From assembly GCA_023374025.1 (NCBI GenBank), contig SIJG01000002.1, positions 1,926,402 to 1,990,401 of the forward strand: DNA of 64,000 nucleotides. Direction: 5' to 3'. A program made the position numbers and the translations under genes. The DNA comes from Heterodera schachtii. Lineage: Eukaryota; Nematoda; Chromadorea; Rhabditida; Heteroderidae. Below are positions 31,879-44,779 of this stretch, piece after piece. Below the pieces are notes generated by a model. That model was given only the letters and a program-made list of their open reading frames with translations, had not been told where the DNA came from and searched no databases. Every line of letters begins with the position of its first letter. Position 1 is the first letter of the stretch.

Positions 31879-34800
31879 ATGAACATAAATTACCAAGTTT
31901 GTTATACCTTTATTTATTCCATCTAACTTTTGTTTCCCATTTTTAGTTTTCTGACATTATTGGCACTGTTTACAAAAATGGCCAAGTCAAATTTATGCCC
32001 GATGGAAATGTTTTGCTTAGTCCGGTCGGGAATCGGATAAAAACGTTGGATTTGAAGCGGTAATACATTACGATTTTGACTCTATTTTATTTACGCACCA
32101 ATAAATAATGGGTTTTCGAATGTACAATATTTTAAGAAACTCTTCATGTTCACTTGCCACGCAATTACGGTCAAACATCACACATTTTGACATTAATTTT
32201 GCCGGGACACATGCCTTTGTTATGACAGAAAGTTGGTCGTAATTTTAGAAAGTAAGCAAATATCGTTTGATTTTTTTAGCTGGCCATGGCTTTTATTTGA
32301 ACTTGTTCAGCGACACCGTTCTTCATCAGCAACTCTTTTCTGAACGTGTTCGTGCACTAGAATTTTCCCCCGATGGACGGTTCGCAATTTGCTTTTTTGT
32401 CCTTTAGGGAAATTATTGGCATAAGGGAGGTTGTTCATGAAAAAGAGCAATTTAGTCGAATTTCTTTCGCTTTGTTTTATTTGTTGAAATTTATTCCAAA
32501 AACTTCATGAAATAATGAGGAATAATGCCCAAATGCTCCATTTTGTCTTTCACTTTAAATTTGATGCCTTGCACAGATTCATTGCCATTGGCGTCGCTGG
32601 CTTTGTCCACATTTATTCGATAGTTCCATTCCATCGAGTTCAGTTCAATCCGTTCATCCGAGTGAATAAGTTCAAACATTCGGCGGATCGCATCAATTCG
32701 TTGGATTGGTCCGACGATGGCAGGTCAATTTGATATTCATCATTCTTTTATTTTAACTCAAAGCGAAAACAAAAAATGTTAATCCTCGCAATTCTTATTA
32801 TTTCAAAATTCGAACCCGACAACTTTAAAATCTTTTTTCAGACTTATTATTGCTGGCGGTGAGAATCGCGTGGTCAAAGTTTTTGCCGCGTTTAAGTCAA
32901 CTTTTGCTAATGTTGGAGTTTATGTGCTCAATGAAAGGGCCTCAGTTGTCGGGGCACGTTTCTTTAACGAATACAATGTCAGTGCAACTCACATAAATTA
33001 CTTTAATTATTTTACTCTTCCGTTTCAGTTATTTTGCGTTGACAAAATCGGAAGTTGCAGCATTTGGGCGAGTTCGCATAGGCCGGAACAGATAATAATG
33101 CGGACGAAGGGACGAAAGCGAATGGCAATTGTCGAATTGGAGTCGGAAAGACTTTCCTTTGCCCGAAAGAAAAGGCATTGTTTCCTTTTTGAATTTTTCA
33201 TTAATTTTTTTCCTTTTCAGAGTCAATTTGAGCAAAAATGCCAATCCGACGTCGTCCCATTCCGTTGAACTCACCGCAATTTCTCTGCACAAAGCCAAAA
33301 AGTTTTTGGTGACCGCCTTCAACAACGGCGTCTTTTGCATTTTTGAGCTTCCTGAATTGGTTTTGCTGCAAAACTTTCGGTGATTTTTTGTCTGTGGAAA
33401 TGCTAACCAATTGCTTCATCGGTTGTCCCTTCGCTTCAGCATCAGTGAGGTGCGCATCAACAGCGTCGACATCAATTCGGCCGGCGGTTGGTTGGCCATT
33501 GGCTGTGGCCAAGGCAGCGAGTCGCAACTGCTCGTCTGGGAGTGGCAGAGCGAGTCGTACCTGCTCAGGCAGCAGTCGCACCGTCAGAACGTCACTGTTG
33601 CTGCCTATTCGCCCGACGGGGCACTGCTCGCGACGGGCGCGGAGGACGGAAAGGCAAATTGCCAACTGCGAACCCTAATTTTACCAAAAAATATTTTGTG
33701 AAAGGTCAAAATCTGGGACTGCTCCTCCTCCTTTTGCACCGTCACATTCTCTGACCACGGCACCGGCGTTTCCGACGTTTGCTTCACTCAATCCGGCAAA
33801 GCCGTCCTTTCCGCTTCGCTCGAGGGCACCGTCCGAGCCCACGACTTGAAGAGGTGACTCCCTTTCTCTGCATATTCCATTTTTGGGTGTATTTTGTTTT
33901 TTAGGTATCGCAATTTTCAGACGATGGTCGCCCCGAAACAGACGCAACTCAACGCATTGTGCGCGGACAAAGCGGGCGATTTGGTGATCGCGTCGAGCAA
34001 AGACAACTTCGACATTTACGTTTGGGTGGGTAACGAACGAATGACCGGCCAAAATAGGGGGAACGAGGAAATTACTATCGGTTGCTTTCAAGGCATTGGC
34101 CACCGGCCATTTGTTGGAGGTGCTCAACGGACACACTAATCTCGTGACGGGTTTGGCACTTTCCGAGAACACGCTTTTCTCGGCTTCTTCTGACGGGACG
34201 CTGAAACTGTGGAATATCATCGAAGGGAATTGCCTGGAAAGTGTCCAATTGACCAGTGAGGGGTTGGATGTGAAGCACAGGTAAAACAGTGACTGCTATG
34301 CTTTCTTTTTTGAATCTTATCCAGGACCAACATTTTCCTCAATTCCACGCCCCCAAAGCCCACAGTCCCTCAAAATGCCTTTGCCATTTCAGTCCTTCCG
34401 CCATGCTTTTGGCCGTGCTTTGTTACGATTCGTCCATTGCTCTGTTCGACACTGTGAACACCCAACAGTTGGGTACAATTGACACCAAACTCGACATTGA
34501 CGCGGGCCGACAAAAGGCGGACAAAGTGAAGAAAGCGTCTTCCGAGCGGAATAAGTGCGTTTTTCAGTGTCCTTTTAATCATTTGTCTCCGAATTACCCC
34601 CCCCCCCCCCCCCCCTTAAGGACTTTCACTTGCATCGCTTTCTCCCCCGACGGTTCTTTGCTTTTGGCCGGCGGTCAGTCCAACACTTTTTGTTTGTATA
34701 GCGTCGCGGGTCGCATTCGATTGCGTACATTCAAATTGAGTTTCAACGCGAGTTTGGAAGGGGTTAAGGTATTGAGACAATTAATGGTAAATGTTTCCAA

Positions 34801-36013
34801 ATGTTTAATTTGCTAAGGATGACATCAATTCACGAAGACAAACAGAATTTGGCAACATCGACTTGTTTGACATCAGTGACTCGGAAGACGAACGGCAAAA
34901 TCCAAGAAAAGCCATCAAACTCCCGGGCACACGGCACACAGACATGGCCGAACGGTCCATCCACCAACCCGTCACTGTTACCAAGATGGGCTTTTGTCCA
35001 ACTGGTACTTAATGTGCTCAAAACACAGTGTGCGGAAAATGAGCTGTACCAAAAAAGAATTGCATGTGTGGCGAAGTGGTTTTGTAAGATTGAAAGGGAC
35101 AAAGGGCGGGGTTCGAGTCCGTCGTGCGACATGAATAGTTTTATTTAAGTTTTGTCCAAAAATTGAAAAAAGTCCATTTTTGAAAATTATTTTTGAAGCC
35201 TTTGCCAACCAAATTGGACAGAATTGGTGTCATTCGAAAGCTCTTGATTAAAAGAAACTTTTTTTAAGCAAATGATAAGCGATTTAGTTGAGAGATGTTT
35301 TTTCTCTGCACTTTCTATTTTTTGTACATTTCTCATTTTTCAGACGCTGCGTAAATAAATATAAATATTGAACTTGTTCAGTCTTTTGTTCCATTTTAGG
35401 TGGTTCTTTCGCCGTCGTTTCAACGGAGGGCGTTGCACTTTACTCTCTGTTCCAAATGCGAAGATTCGACCCCTTCCAATTGGAAATCGACGTGGTCCCC
35501 AGCTCCATCGTCCAATTGTCTCTCTCCGGCGAACACGCGAAAGCCATTTCGTTGGCACTTCGGCTCAATGATGCCAAACTGACGAGGAGAGTGGTCGAAT
35601 CCGTTCCCATTTTACAACGTAAAATAACAATAAATAATCCGTTCTTTTTCCATGTTTTTCTTTCTTTAGTTTCTGCTGTCGTTCGGGGAATTGAGCTGAT
35701 TTACACCGAACGTCTGATTGTTTGGCTTTTGTTTTTTGCTGAAAAAGGCCACCAAAAGCATGTCCATTTTTACCAATTATTGGTCCGAGAAATTCTTATT
35801 GCGAATGCATCGAAATTGAAGCAATCAGTTGATCAAAACCGGCAATTTGTCACTGGACTTCAACAAATGATTTCCAACCACCAAAATTTGTTGATGGAAA
35901 TGTTCGTTTTCAGAACAAAAGTCAACCAAATTCATTTAATTTTTGCATGGTTTCAGGTGTTCACAAAATACACAATCACTTGCTTATTTGCTGATGACAA
36001 GAAGGATGAATAA
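31879..36013 (+). CDS. PWP2: PWP2/UTP1, WD-repeat subunit of the small-subunit processome
   Basis: The first exon (31879-31896) encodes MNINYQ and joins exon 31947-32059 (FSDIIGTVYKNG), matching the conserved start of PWP2. Multiple WD repeats follow, with matching segments throughout: SPVGNRI, LEFSPDGR, LVTAFNNGVF-like with FELPEL, LLVWEWQSESYLLRQQSH, AAYSPDGALLATGAEDGK, VRAHDLKRYRNFQTM, LVIASSKDNFDIYVW, FSASSDGTLKLWN and CIAFSPDGSLLLAGG. After the repeats is a TEFGNIDLFDISDSED linker, and the last part (35470-36010) is the Utp12-type helical domain (AISLALRLND). PWP2 nucleates the UTP-B complex on the 5' external spacer of pre-rRNA in the nucleolus. The intron 35005-35399 holds a decayed transposon arm and a tRNA-like B box. 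The ATG lies two bases after a GCTCAG site, a plausible trans-splice acceptor. Confidence 0.92.
35066..35135 (+). repeat. tRNA-like (B-box) fragment in a PWP2 intron
   Basis: The sequence has an A-box-like TGGCGAAGTGG and, about 40 bp later, GGTTCGAGTCC, which matches the RNA polymerase III B box. Acceptor and T stems do not pair properly, so it is not a functional tRNA. It may be a SINE head or a dead tRNA copy. A similar B box occurs at about 37527-37537. Confidence 0.4.
35160..35300. mobile_element. Decayed single arm of a foldback element
   Basis: CCAACCAAATT, then TCATTCGAAAGCTC, then AAGCAAATGATAAGCGATT and GAGAGATG parallel one arm of the element at 59338-59719. No opposite arm is present, so this is probably a degraded remnant in the PWP2 intron. 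Confidence 0.45.
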
Positions 36014-36650
36014 TGCTATCATTTGTTAACAGAAACAAAAACCAATTTTCCATTGTTATTATTTTCAGAAACAAAAAATAACACAAAAAAGGTCTAATGT
36101 AAATGGGAAAATTACATGATTGGCTGGGGGGTCAAGAATGGGGGCGGCGGGGGCGTACAGCAAATGGAGATGGGGCGGGGGGGGGTGTGAAAAGTGGGAT
36201 CGTCTGTTAGTCCATTCTCATCTCCTCTTCGTCCTTTCTGTCGGCTGTTTTTCTCACTTAAAATGATACGTAAAGTGGGTAATAGAGAATTTGGGCTCCA
36301 TCCAAAAAATTGACTTTATCATTTGATTTTGAAAATCATAGATTTTAGAAATTTTGGCCAACATGGCAGGGTAATAAATGTTGATTGTTTATGTTTTTGC
36401 GATTGTTCTATGATCAGCTCATTGGTTAATAAATAGTGCTGATCATATATGGTTGCCTCACTCAAAAAAGTGCAGCATTTGATCATGTTGATCAAAACTT
36501 CGAAAAATCTAATGTTTTAAAAATCATGATAAAATCAATGATTTTTGCAAATTCATTTTTGATTTTTTGGAAAGTTTCTCATTCCAACAAAATTTAATAA
36601 TTATAATTTTAAAGGATTTTACGGCGGTGCCTTTGGGCATCACAACTTGC
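36014..36650. other. Non-coding spacer after PWP2
   Basis: AT-rich with a short G-rich block (36130-36190). The repeated ATCAATGATTTT-type words suggest degraded repeats. No gene seen. Confidence 0.4.
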
Positions 36651-36659
36651 TCATTACTC

Positions 36660-36951
36660 CAAAAAGATATTGAAATAACATCGCTAATTAAAACACACCA
36701 CAGATTCGGGTTCAGTCGCCGCCTCCTTCTTGCGCCATTTTTTGAGGGCATCTGAACTTTTTCATATTTGTATAATCCAACCACAAAACAGGCGAATTTC
36801 TTACAAAGCCCGGCAGCACAAAGCGCTGCCCCCAAAATCACAGCAAAACCAATTGCTGTCTCACTCCCAAAAGGGGCACTTGTGCTGCTGCTGGTTGTCG
36901 GTGAAGGCGAAGTTGGACACCCCGTCAAGAACGTGGGGGCCGTCTTAAGAG
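36660..36951 (-). CDS. Membrane-protein family member, partial (Thr/Ser-rich ectodomain, TM, basic tail)
   Basis: On the minus strand, after a CTCTTAAG acceptor at 36952, an exon of about 145 bp reads TAPTFLTGCPTSPSPTTSSS, then a helix ETAIGFAVILGAALCAAGL, then a GTAAGA donor. The next exon, after a GTTCAG acceptor, gives a Y-A-L-K-K-W-R-K-K cytoplasmic-like tail. This matches the exon layout and phases of the copies at 14.8-17.0 kb, but the sequence has diverged and the frame is preserved, so this member may be functional. No start exon was identified. The intron upstream apparently received the foldback element at 37.2-37.8 kb. Confidence 0.5.
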
Positions 36952-37205
36952 AATAAATGTTTTGTTTACAGGGAAGTTCTCTTCGCCACAGAAGTTTTAG
37001 AATTAATTGAAGCAATTGTTTTACATATTCAGTCGACTAATTGGGTCGATTAGCAATTCGTACAATAAAAAATTTACAAAATCAAGTCCCAGCCTAAGCT
37101 TAGGCTTCTGCATTGTATGAACTGCCATGACACCGACGCATTCTGCCCCCCCCCCCCCCCCACTCCGTGCATTTCTCTTATTAAGGGCCTTACAGGGCAA
37201 AGGTG

Positions 37206-37826
37206 CAGAATTGCGGTCCCGATGGAAAAAATAGGAAAATTTCAAAAGGCATTTTTTTCCGAGCTAAATAAATATGCTGATCACGAATCTGAACTCAGAT
37301 TTTGAAAAATTATTGATTTTGTCAATGACTTTTCATCAAGCACTTGATTTTTTCCAAAATTTTAAGAAAATTTATCGGCGTAAAAAACTCATATACAGAT
37401 ATTGTAGAGCTTTAAAAGAGTTTTCGAATGAGCTATTGAAGGTATTGAGAAATCAAGTGTTTGATTTTACGATTTTTTGAAATTTAATTATTAATCCCTA
37501 GGGGTCATATGAGAAGGGGGTCTTGGGTTCGAGTCCGCTTGGCTGCGTTTTATTTTTTATGACACGATGAAAAATCATAGACAAAATGAAGGTTCATGCA
37601 TAATTAGAGCTCAGATTCATGAACAGCAATTTTTTTTACCCCAAATTCATTGGAAAGAAAACTTACAGAAAATAAAAAGTTGAAAAAAATCAACTAAAAA
37701 ATCATTGATAAAACCAATGATTTTACAAAATCTGAGTTCAGATTCGTGATCAGCGTATTTTTTTAGCCCGGAAATAATGCTTTTTAAAGTTTTCTTATTT
37801 TTTTTCCATCGGGACCGCAATTCACA
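37206..37826. mobile_element. Large foldback element with arms over 110 bp
   Basis: GAATTGCGGTCCCGATGG at 37208 is mirrored by CCATCGGGACCGCAATTC ending at 37823. The arms stay paired inwards through GCTGATCACGAATCTGAACT to about 37320 and 37725. The sequence beyond the right end (CACAGACACCACCACCCTACAGTTT) resembles the region upstream of the membrane-protein copy at 16.1 kb. A clear target duplication was not found. No coding potential. Confidence 0.8.
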
Positions 37827-38951
37827 GACACCACCACCCTACAGTTTCCCCTCAAATATGTATAACATATTTCTAGTTTAAACATTTGCAAAAAAGCATT
37901 ACTAAGGCTTGGATCGCCATTGTGTCTTGGTCAAATCTTCAAAAATAAAAATATGAAAAAACAAATCAAAATCATATGTTCAACAGAAAATATAAAGCAA
38001 GTAAATAAAATGAAGCAAGTGACAGAAAATAATTTTGTGATGCGATTAATTGGGCTGACAATTACACAGCGAAATGAGATGAATCAGTTATCAGTTGGGG
38101 TAGCCCAGTAAAAAATAACTCTCATTTTGGCGCACCACACAAACCAACCCAACAGATGTGGAAAAAATAATTATGAATATTTAAATAAAAAATAAATATG
38201 TACTGTACATTAGAGGTCCATCTCTATTTAAAAATAAATATATTCTTTTTAATCTTTTTTTCGCGTTTTAAAAACATGTATACAGTATTTTTTGAATTAG
38301 ACCCCCGCCCCCCTTTTGAGGTGGGTTGAAAAATAGAGCCCCGGGATTAAAAAAAACAAGTTTGGGTTTACCACATTTATAACAACTACGTATTTTTATT
38401 AAAATAAAATTTCAATGAAAAAATTAATATTTATTGAAAAATAGATATTAATTATTTTAACAGCTGGGTCGTCTATCAGCTGATTTGTGAGTTGTACCGC
38501 AAAACGGACATAATTTTTTCAAAATTGAGATTTTTTTAAAATTCTTTAAATTTTAATAAAGACATCTAAATGAAAGCGAAACTTTCCATTGTTTTTTTTG
38601 TTTACTTTTTACACAAATTTACCAATTTTTAAGTTTAAAATTATTCTCGAGAAAATTTGTAAGGGAGGAAATAGAGAAAAGAGGGAAAAGAAATAATAAA
38701 GGTATTGATAAAAGACGACGGTATCCCCGTTGTTCCAATTTGTACATTCAAATATCGCATCCAATCCAAATATTGGTGTGGGGAGAGATTCGATTTCCAA
38801 CATTTAATGAAATGCAAAAATGAGCTTGAGATTTAACTTAAAGGAAGCACATATTGCGACAATCCCTGACATGTTGTATGACTAGAATGAATGAAAAAGT
38901 GATGTGATGATTTGATGATCATTTCGTTTTCCATTCGTCTGTGATCACTGA
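37827..38951. other. Gene-free AT-rich region
   Basis: Only short open frames with biased composition. The last part is the 3' flank of the KIDINS220-like gene. Confidence 0.45.
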
Positions 38952-41900
38952 TCAGTCCTTCGGTGGGGATGTGGACGACCTCAGAAGTGATCGCTGCTCC
39001 GAAGAACCCGCCACAGATGCCACGCTGTTCATCTCCTCCTCTCCCTGCTCCGTTTCTCTTCGCTCTTTCTCTTCCTTTTCGTCACTTTTTGTCGACTCTC
39101 TCCGCTTCTCCTCCTCCGTCTCGCCATTGTTCATCGTCTGTCCATTTCCCTCCTCTTCAATGCGGCGCAACAGTGCCATGCGTTGTTCATTCTGTTGACC
39201 AAATTCAGCACTGTCATGGTGTTGTTGTACAAGGTGTTTTTGTTGTTGAGGTTGGACAACAACGACGGGGTCGGCGACGGAGTTGCTGTTGGTGTCGGGC
39301 GGAGAGCAAAGGGACTGTGTGGAGAAGGGTTTCCATTTGCGGAGAGATTCAATCAACAATTTGACGAGAGTCCAATCGCCCAATGGCACCTCAAATGGAC
39401 AACGAATGAACAAAACAAATTGGCACATTTACGAAATCAAACGGAATAATCACCTTCAGTATTTGCTTCAGTTCGTTGAGGTCGCAAATGTGAAGGACGA
39501 GCCCATTCAAATTGTTCTCATAAAAAGCATTGATGAGCTGTGCCTCCCTTTCCTTAATTGGTTAAACAATTTAAATTAAATGGAATTTGCTAATGAATAA
39601 TTAAGCCAAAAGTTTGCTAATGTGCCGACCTTAACAATGCCCAAGTGTCGTACGAGTGCCACAATTTCAGCGACGGACATTTTGGCCAACGCTTTCCTCA
39701 CCGATGCCCACACCATCGGGTCCTGAAACACAAATTCCGCCTCTGGGCCGATGGTCTCCTTCAGCGGTCCAAATGGGTCCTGCTGTTGTGCCACGTCGTC
39801 GTCCTCCTGCGACTCGGAAAGGTCAATGATCGGTTCACCGCCGCGCTGCTCGCGAATCGTCTTGCGCAGGTACGGGTCCAAGTTGGAGGTGCAAGGCGCA
39901 AACGCCTTCACATGCGTGACCAGGAGCTGAACAGCAACAGAAATATATTATGGCTTTCGCAATTTGGCGATCGAGGAAACGGGCCTGGTCAGTGCGGGAG
40001 GCACACATTTTGCGAAAAAGTGGCTCAAACTCCTGTCCATTCCGGTCCAAATCCTCCATTCCCGAAGCCACGGTTATGCGATTTCTGATTTGCGTGTACA
40101 ATTCGTGGATAGGCATTGATTCATCCTTTGAAGAAGGCAAAAATGATTGAAAACAAAGCCAAAACGGTGGGCCAACCTGAAGACTCAGTGCAATGTCAAT
40201 GACCCAACACATGCGCCTGAAAAGACATTGGGGGGATTAATGCTGGATGTATTAAATATACCAAGGCCACTGCTCAATCATGCTACACCAAGCGTACAAT
40301 TGCCACCAGGTGAATTCGACCTCGAACATTCGCAGCAGACGCCCGCTGAGCGCGATGCTATTCACAATACGACGCCTAAACAATTCGTTTGTTTGAAATG
40401 GACACTAATTACTCAATTGCAATTATAAATGAATGAATTAGCGTCAAAGGACGAACATCGTTCTCGGGTTGACATTCGCCAGCAAATCAATGGACGGCAC
40501 CAAATGGCTGAAGTCGCCGGGCGCCCCCAAAGCGCTCAAAGGGCCGCCGGCATCGCCGCGCTCCGCGCGCAGAGAGAGTTTTGAGCCGCGAAAGGTTTCG
40601 GAGCGTTTCCTCTCCCGGAGAGAAATGCTGGTCGCGGTGTTATTGGAGGGCAAAGTCATTTTTTTGGAATTCTGTTGGCCGATGTGCGTCTTCCGAATGG
40701 TGGCCAAATGGTCGAGAAAGAAAGGCCTGCGAAAAATTGCATAAAACCCAAAACCACGGACATTGGCTTTTGTTCTCATAATTCAAAGAATTGAGAAAGG
40801 CGGATACATACATTGTCACGATGTTTTTCAGATAGTCTCTTCCTGTGATTCCTCCCCCCTCCGGGCCAGCATTTGTCCGCAAATTCTGCTGAATGGTCGA
40901 CACGACAATGTTCGGGTCGATGGCGAGCAGAACAATGAACGGCGCATTTTGACGTGAACAGAAAAACAACGAAAGCGCCTTAAAAAAATAAATTACCCAT
41001 GGAATTTGGTAATTTTAATTTCAAAATGACTTACGTCCAACATTTGGACCATTTTGTTCGATTCGCAACTGTCAAGCCCATCCACCATTATGACCAGCCG
41101 TGTCTGACTCGAAGTGAATTCATCCAAAGCGAACACCTAAAATTAATGAACAAAAAATCAAACCATGGGAAAATAATGGCGCAGAAAATCACCAATGAGA
41201 CAAGGAGGTCGACCTCCTTCTGCAGCTTTTGGATCATTCGCTCGAATGGCATCAAATGCAACCGATCAGAAATTCTTGTAATTCGTCTTTTTGGCTTAAA
41301 AAAATGGAGATTTCGAAAGAATTAATCAATTTCCGAAACCCCAACCAAATTGACGAAAATGCGGGCACTGAAAATGTAAAGGATGAAGGCGCCCGAGACG
41401 AGTGCCAAGGCGAGAAAAACGGAGGCGAGCCAATGCCGAGTTTGGATGAACAGCAAAGAAGCGAAGACCAGCGAGCAGGGAAATGCCAAAATCAGCACCA
41501 ACACGGGCACACCGCAGTAACTCTTCAATTTGGAGGAACGATCGGCGAGAAGAGAAGGCGAAGACGAACGGAGAGTGGTGAACAGATGGACAGCCAAAGT
41601 GCCGAAATGCTCTGAAGGCATTTCCCTTTTATTTAATTAATAAAAATAAATTTGTACACCTTCGGCAGCAGTGAAAAACGATTGGATAATATTGGCCAAA
41701 GAGTGTTCGCCGCCAATAAACGAAAGGCGGTGGTCATCGGCAAAGAGAAAACTCACCGGCGAAATAATTCTGAATTTGGTTCGCTTCGTTAAGGGAAAGA
41801 ATGCCAATTTCATCACTTTCGACTCTTTTCCCTTCTGACGGGCGCATTCAGAAACAAAACATTGAGCATCAATTTGAAACGGGCAATTGAACGACCAATC

Positions 41901-44779
41901 AGTCGAGCGGTGGCGATTGACCCATTCCAAAATTTGACCTAAATGAGGGCCAATTTGAAGGAAAATGCTATAAAATAGGCAATTAAAATAGAATATATCG
42001 CTAAACATTTTTAAAATTATGATTATTACCTCACTGCCGTAGTAAATAAATCCGTAGAAGAAGAAGAAAGAGCAAAAAAATGCCAACTCCGACGCCAAGG
42101 GAAATGAGAAAATGCGAATTTTGAAGAATAAGTGCCGAAAGTGCGGAGATGAACAACGAAAGAGAGACGGAGGAAAGGAGTACGGACAGCACGAGGGACC
42201 AGGACCAGTACAGCTCGACCCCGTCCAGCCAAGTGCGGGAGAAAGGCGCTCATCGAATCGCGAATTCGGGGCAAAAGCAACGACTTAAGGAGGGAAAATT
42301 GGGGGGGGGGATATCAATAAATGGGATTTAAAGAAACGGACGTAATAAGACAGTAATGCTAATGAAAATGATTTAGCCCACCTTTCCTGAACCCCATTTG
42401 GCATAAAGTCCGATGGTCAATGGCAATGGCAAATTTGGGTCACAAACAACATCAGCCAACACCTGAAATCGAAGAGTTATAAAAGCAAAATTTAGAAAAA
42501 AGGTACATCACTGTAAGAATCAAAGCCGAACAAACTCTTCATGCCAACGTCGCTTCCAATTGGGCCAAAAATGGTTGGGAGAATTGGGTTGCCATTCTCT
42601 TGGTCTGTGGAAGTAAATCATCCGAAATTTGGTATAAACCAATAAAACCTATTGAGTATGGCGTTTCGCCGAGTTTGTTGGGGCGATAGAGAAGCTTCGA
42701 ATCAGCCGGGTTCACCAAAAGGACCTGGGCAAGTCGTCGAGAACGAGAACGAAGTGCCAAATGAAGCGCTAAAACAGCAAATTCATGAGTGACAAAAGGT
42801 AGATGACATAATTTGCGACTAATTGTAAACCATTTACAATTTCCTTTTTTAGTACCGTTGTCTCCGTTATTGTCCGTAGCACTCAGTTTGGAGCCCATAT
42901 TCACCAACAGCTGAACAATCTGGACATCCTTGTTCTTCACCTAATCGTCGATGAAAACAATTTAATGAGGCCCAATTAAATGCAAAGTTTAAAAACCCAC
43001 TGCTCTGATCAGCGCCGTTTCACCATCCCGATTTTTTAATTCCAAATTTGGCCTTTTATCAAGCAAAGCAAGGAGAACATCTAAAAATGGTCTATTTTAA
43101 ATTGTTTAAATCAAGTGTTGTTCTGGCATTTCGCCGTTTTTTTCTTCGACCCTAATTAGTAATTAAGACTTGACTTTTTGTGCAAAATATGTTTGATTTT
43201 TTTCTTTAGAGGTTGGGATGGGTTTGTTGCCTCGTTTCTGACCAGAATATGCCTTATCAATGGCCAAATGCAGCGGAGTGCGCCCCTCCGAGTCTTTCGC
43301 GTTCACATCGGCATGTTTTTCCAACAACATCCGCACCTTGAATTGATTACATCTGACAGTCTTAACACCACCAGCACATCCCCACCAAACGGAGGTTTCC
43401 CGAACGGACGGCACTCGCCAGGATGGAATTGCCAAAACGGTCCACCGTGTTCACATAGGCACCGGATTGGAGCAGCATTGAAGCAATTTCGGTGTAACCT
43501 GGCAATGAGAATGACATTTTACAATTAGCAAAACTCCAATTTCAAATTGGGGGTTCAATTTGGGGACGGATGTATACAAGTGGCATGGCGCAGTTGACAG
43601 TGCCAACAATTTCCACTCACCTTCTCTTGAAGCAATTCCAAGCGCGGAAAGTCCATTGTAGTCAACAACGTTCACATTTGGGTCCCTTGACAGCAACATC
43701 TCCACAACATGGACATGGTTCCCCCTCGTGGCAAGCATCAGAGCAGTTGAACCTGGCAAAAGGATTAAATAAACCTACTAAATTAAAGAAATTCCTTTGT
43801 CCCGTCCCTTTTATTGTCGTAAAATTTCTCACCATACATTCCCACTGCGTCTAATTCAGCGCCCGAATTCAACAGTTGTTCCACAATTTGACGAAATCCC
43901 TTCCGAGCGGCCCAAATCAGCGCAGTGCTTCCGAATTTGTCGCTGGTGTTCACTTGCGCGCCGGAAGCCAGCAAAAGCCGGGCCACTTCAGTAAATCCAC
44001 GACCTAAAAAGAACACGCAATATCAAAAAAAGCCGAAATGTTGAATTTAAAATTCTATGTAAATTAATGGTAATGTGCTGACCCGAAGCAATGATTAGCG
44101 GCGTCAGTCCGTCTTCTTCGCCCACTCTAAAAAAGAATTCAATTTAAATTAAAATTTTTTTATAGCTATAGGTATTACAAACATATTTATATGCGCATTG
44201 AACTCGAGCAGCACATCGACCACTTGGGGTCTGTTTTTGTAACATGCCCACATTAAAGAGGTCCATCCCATCTAAACAACGAATGAATTCTTCCGCCAAA
44301 GGTTCAAATTGAATTCGCCTTCATACCCAATAAAATATAAAAACCTTTCCTGAAAATCGTTTTTTATACTCTAAGAGACGTAATTTTTAGATGCTCACCA
44401 GGTCCGGGTTGTCCACCGATGCCCCCGCTGTGAGCAGTGCGCGTGCGACTGTCGCGTGCCCATGGTGAGCTGCGTTGAGCAGTGCCGTCCACCCGTCGTT
44501 GTCCGTCTCCTCCACGTCAATGTCCGCAACCAGTCGCGCCACAATTTCGGCATGTCCAAGTCGTGATGCGGTTATAAGCAACGTTTCGCCATTGAGGTTC
44601 CGCATGGCGGAGACGTGCACGTGGGTGTTGTTGAAGAAAGGAAACCGGCCATTTTCAATGGACTGGAAATACTCGTAGACATTTGACGGGACAGCCACAG
44701 AATCCGATTCATCATTCGAGTAGAAAATTTTGACATTTTCGTTGATTGGTTCATTATTGCCAGCTACAGCCGGCCCCAT
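38952..44779 (-). CDS. KIDINS220: KIDINS220/ARMS: ankyrin-repeat membrane scaffold with KAP P-loop NTPase domain
   Basis: Minus strand, many exons. The N-terminal part (44779 down to about 42600) is a series of ankyrin repeats, such as [58 protein letters not shown] and the family-specific [10 protein letters not shown] then [15 protein letters not shown]. The KAP NTPase follows: Walker A in LYAKWGSGK (near 42390), transmembrane pairs around 42040-42240 and 41400-41560, a Walker-B-like [12 protein letters not shown] (near 41065), and [14 protein letters not shown] with GRDYLKNIV (40830-40930). Next come a [16 protein letters not shown] helical region, [13 protein letters not shown], and a SAM-like segment. 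An acidic, Ser-rich tail ends at 38952. The protein couples neurotrophin and ephrin receptors to MAPK signalling in animals. The ATG follows a CTTTTTAG site that may be a trans-splice acceptor. Confidence 0.92.

Noticed and set aside
35040..35140. A functional tRNA gene.
   Set aside because: A and B boxes are recognisable, but the acceptor and T stems do not pair.
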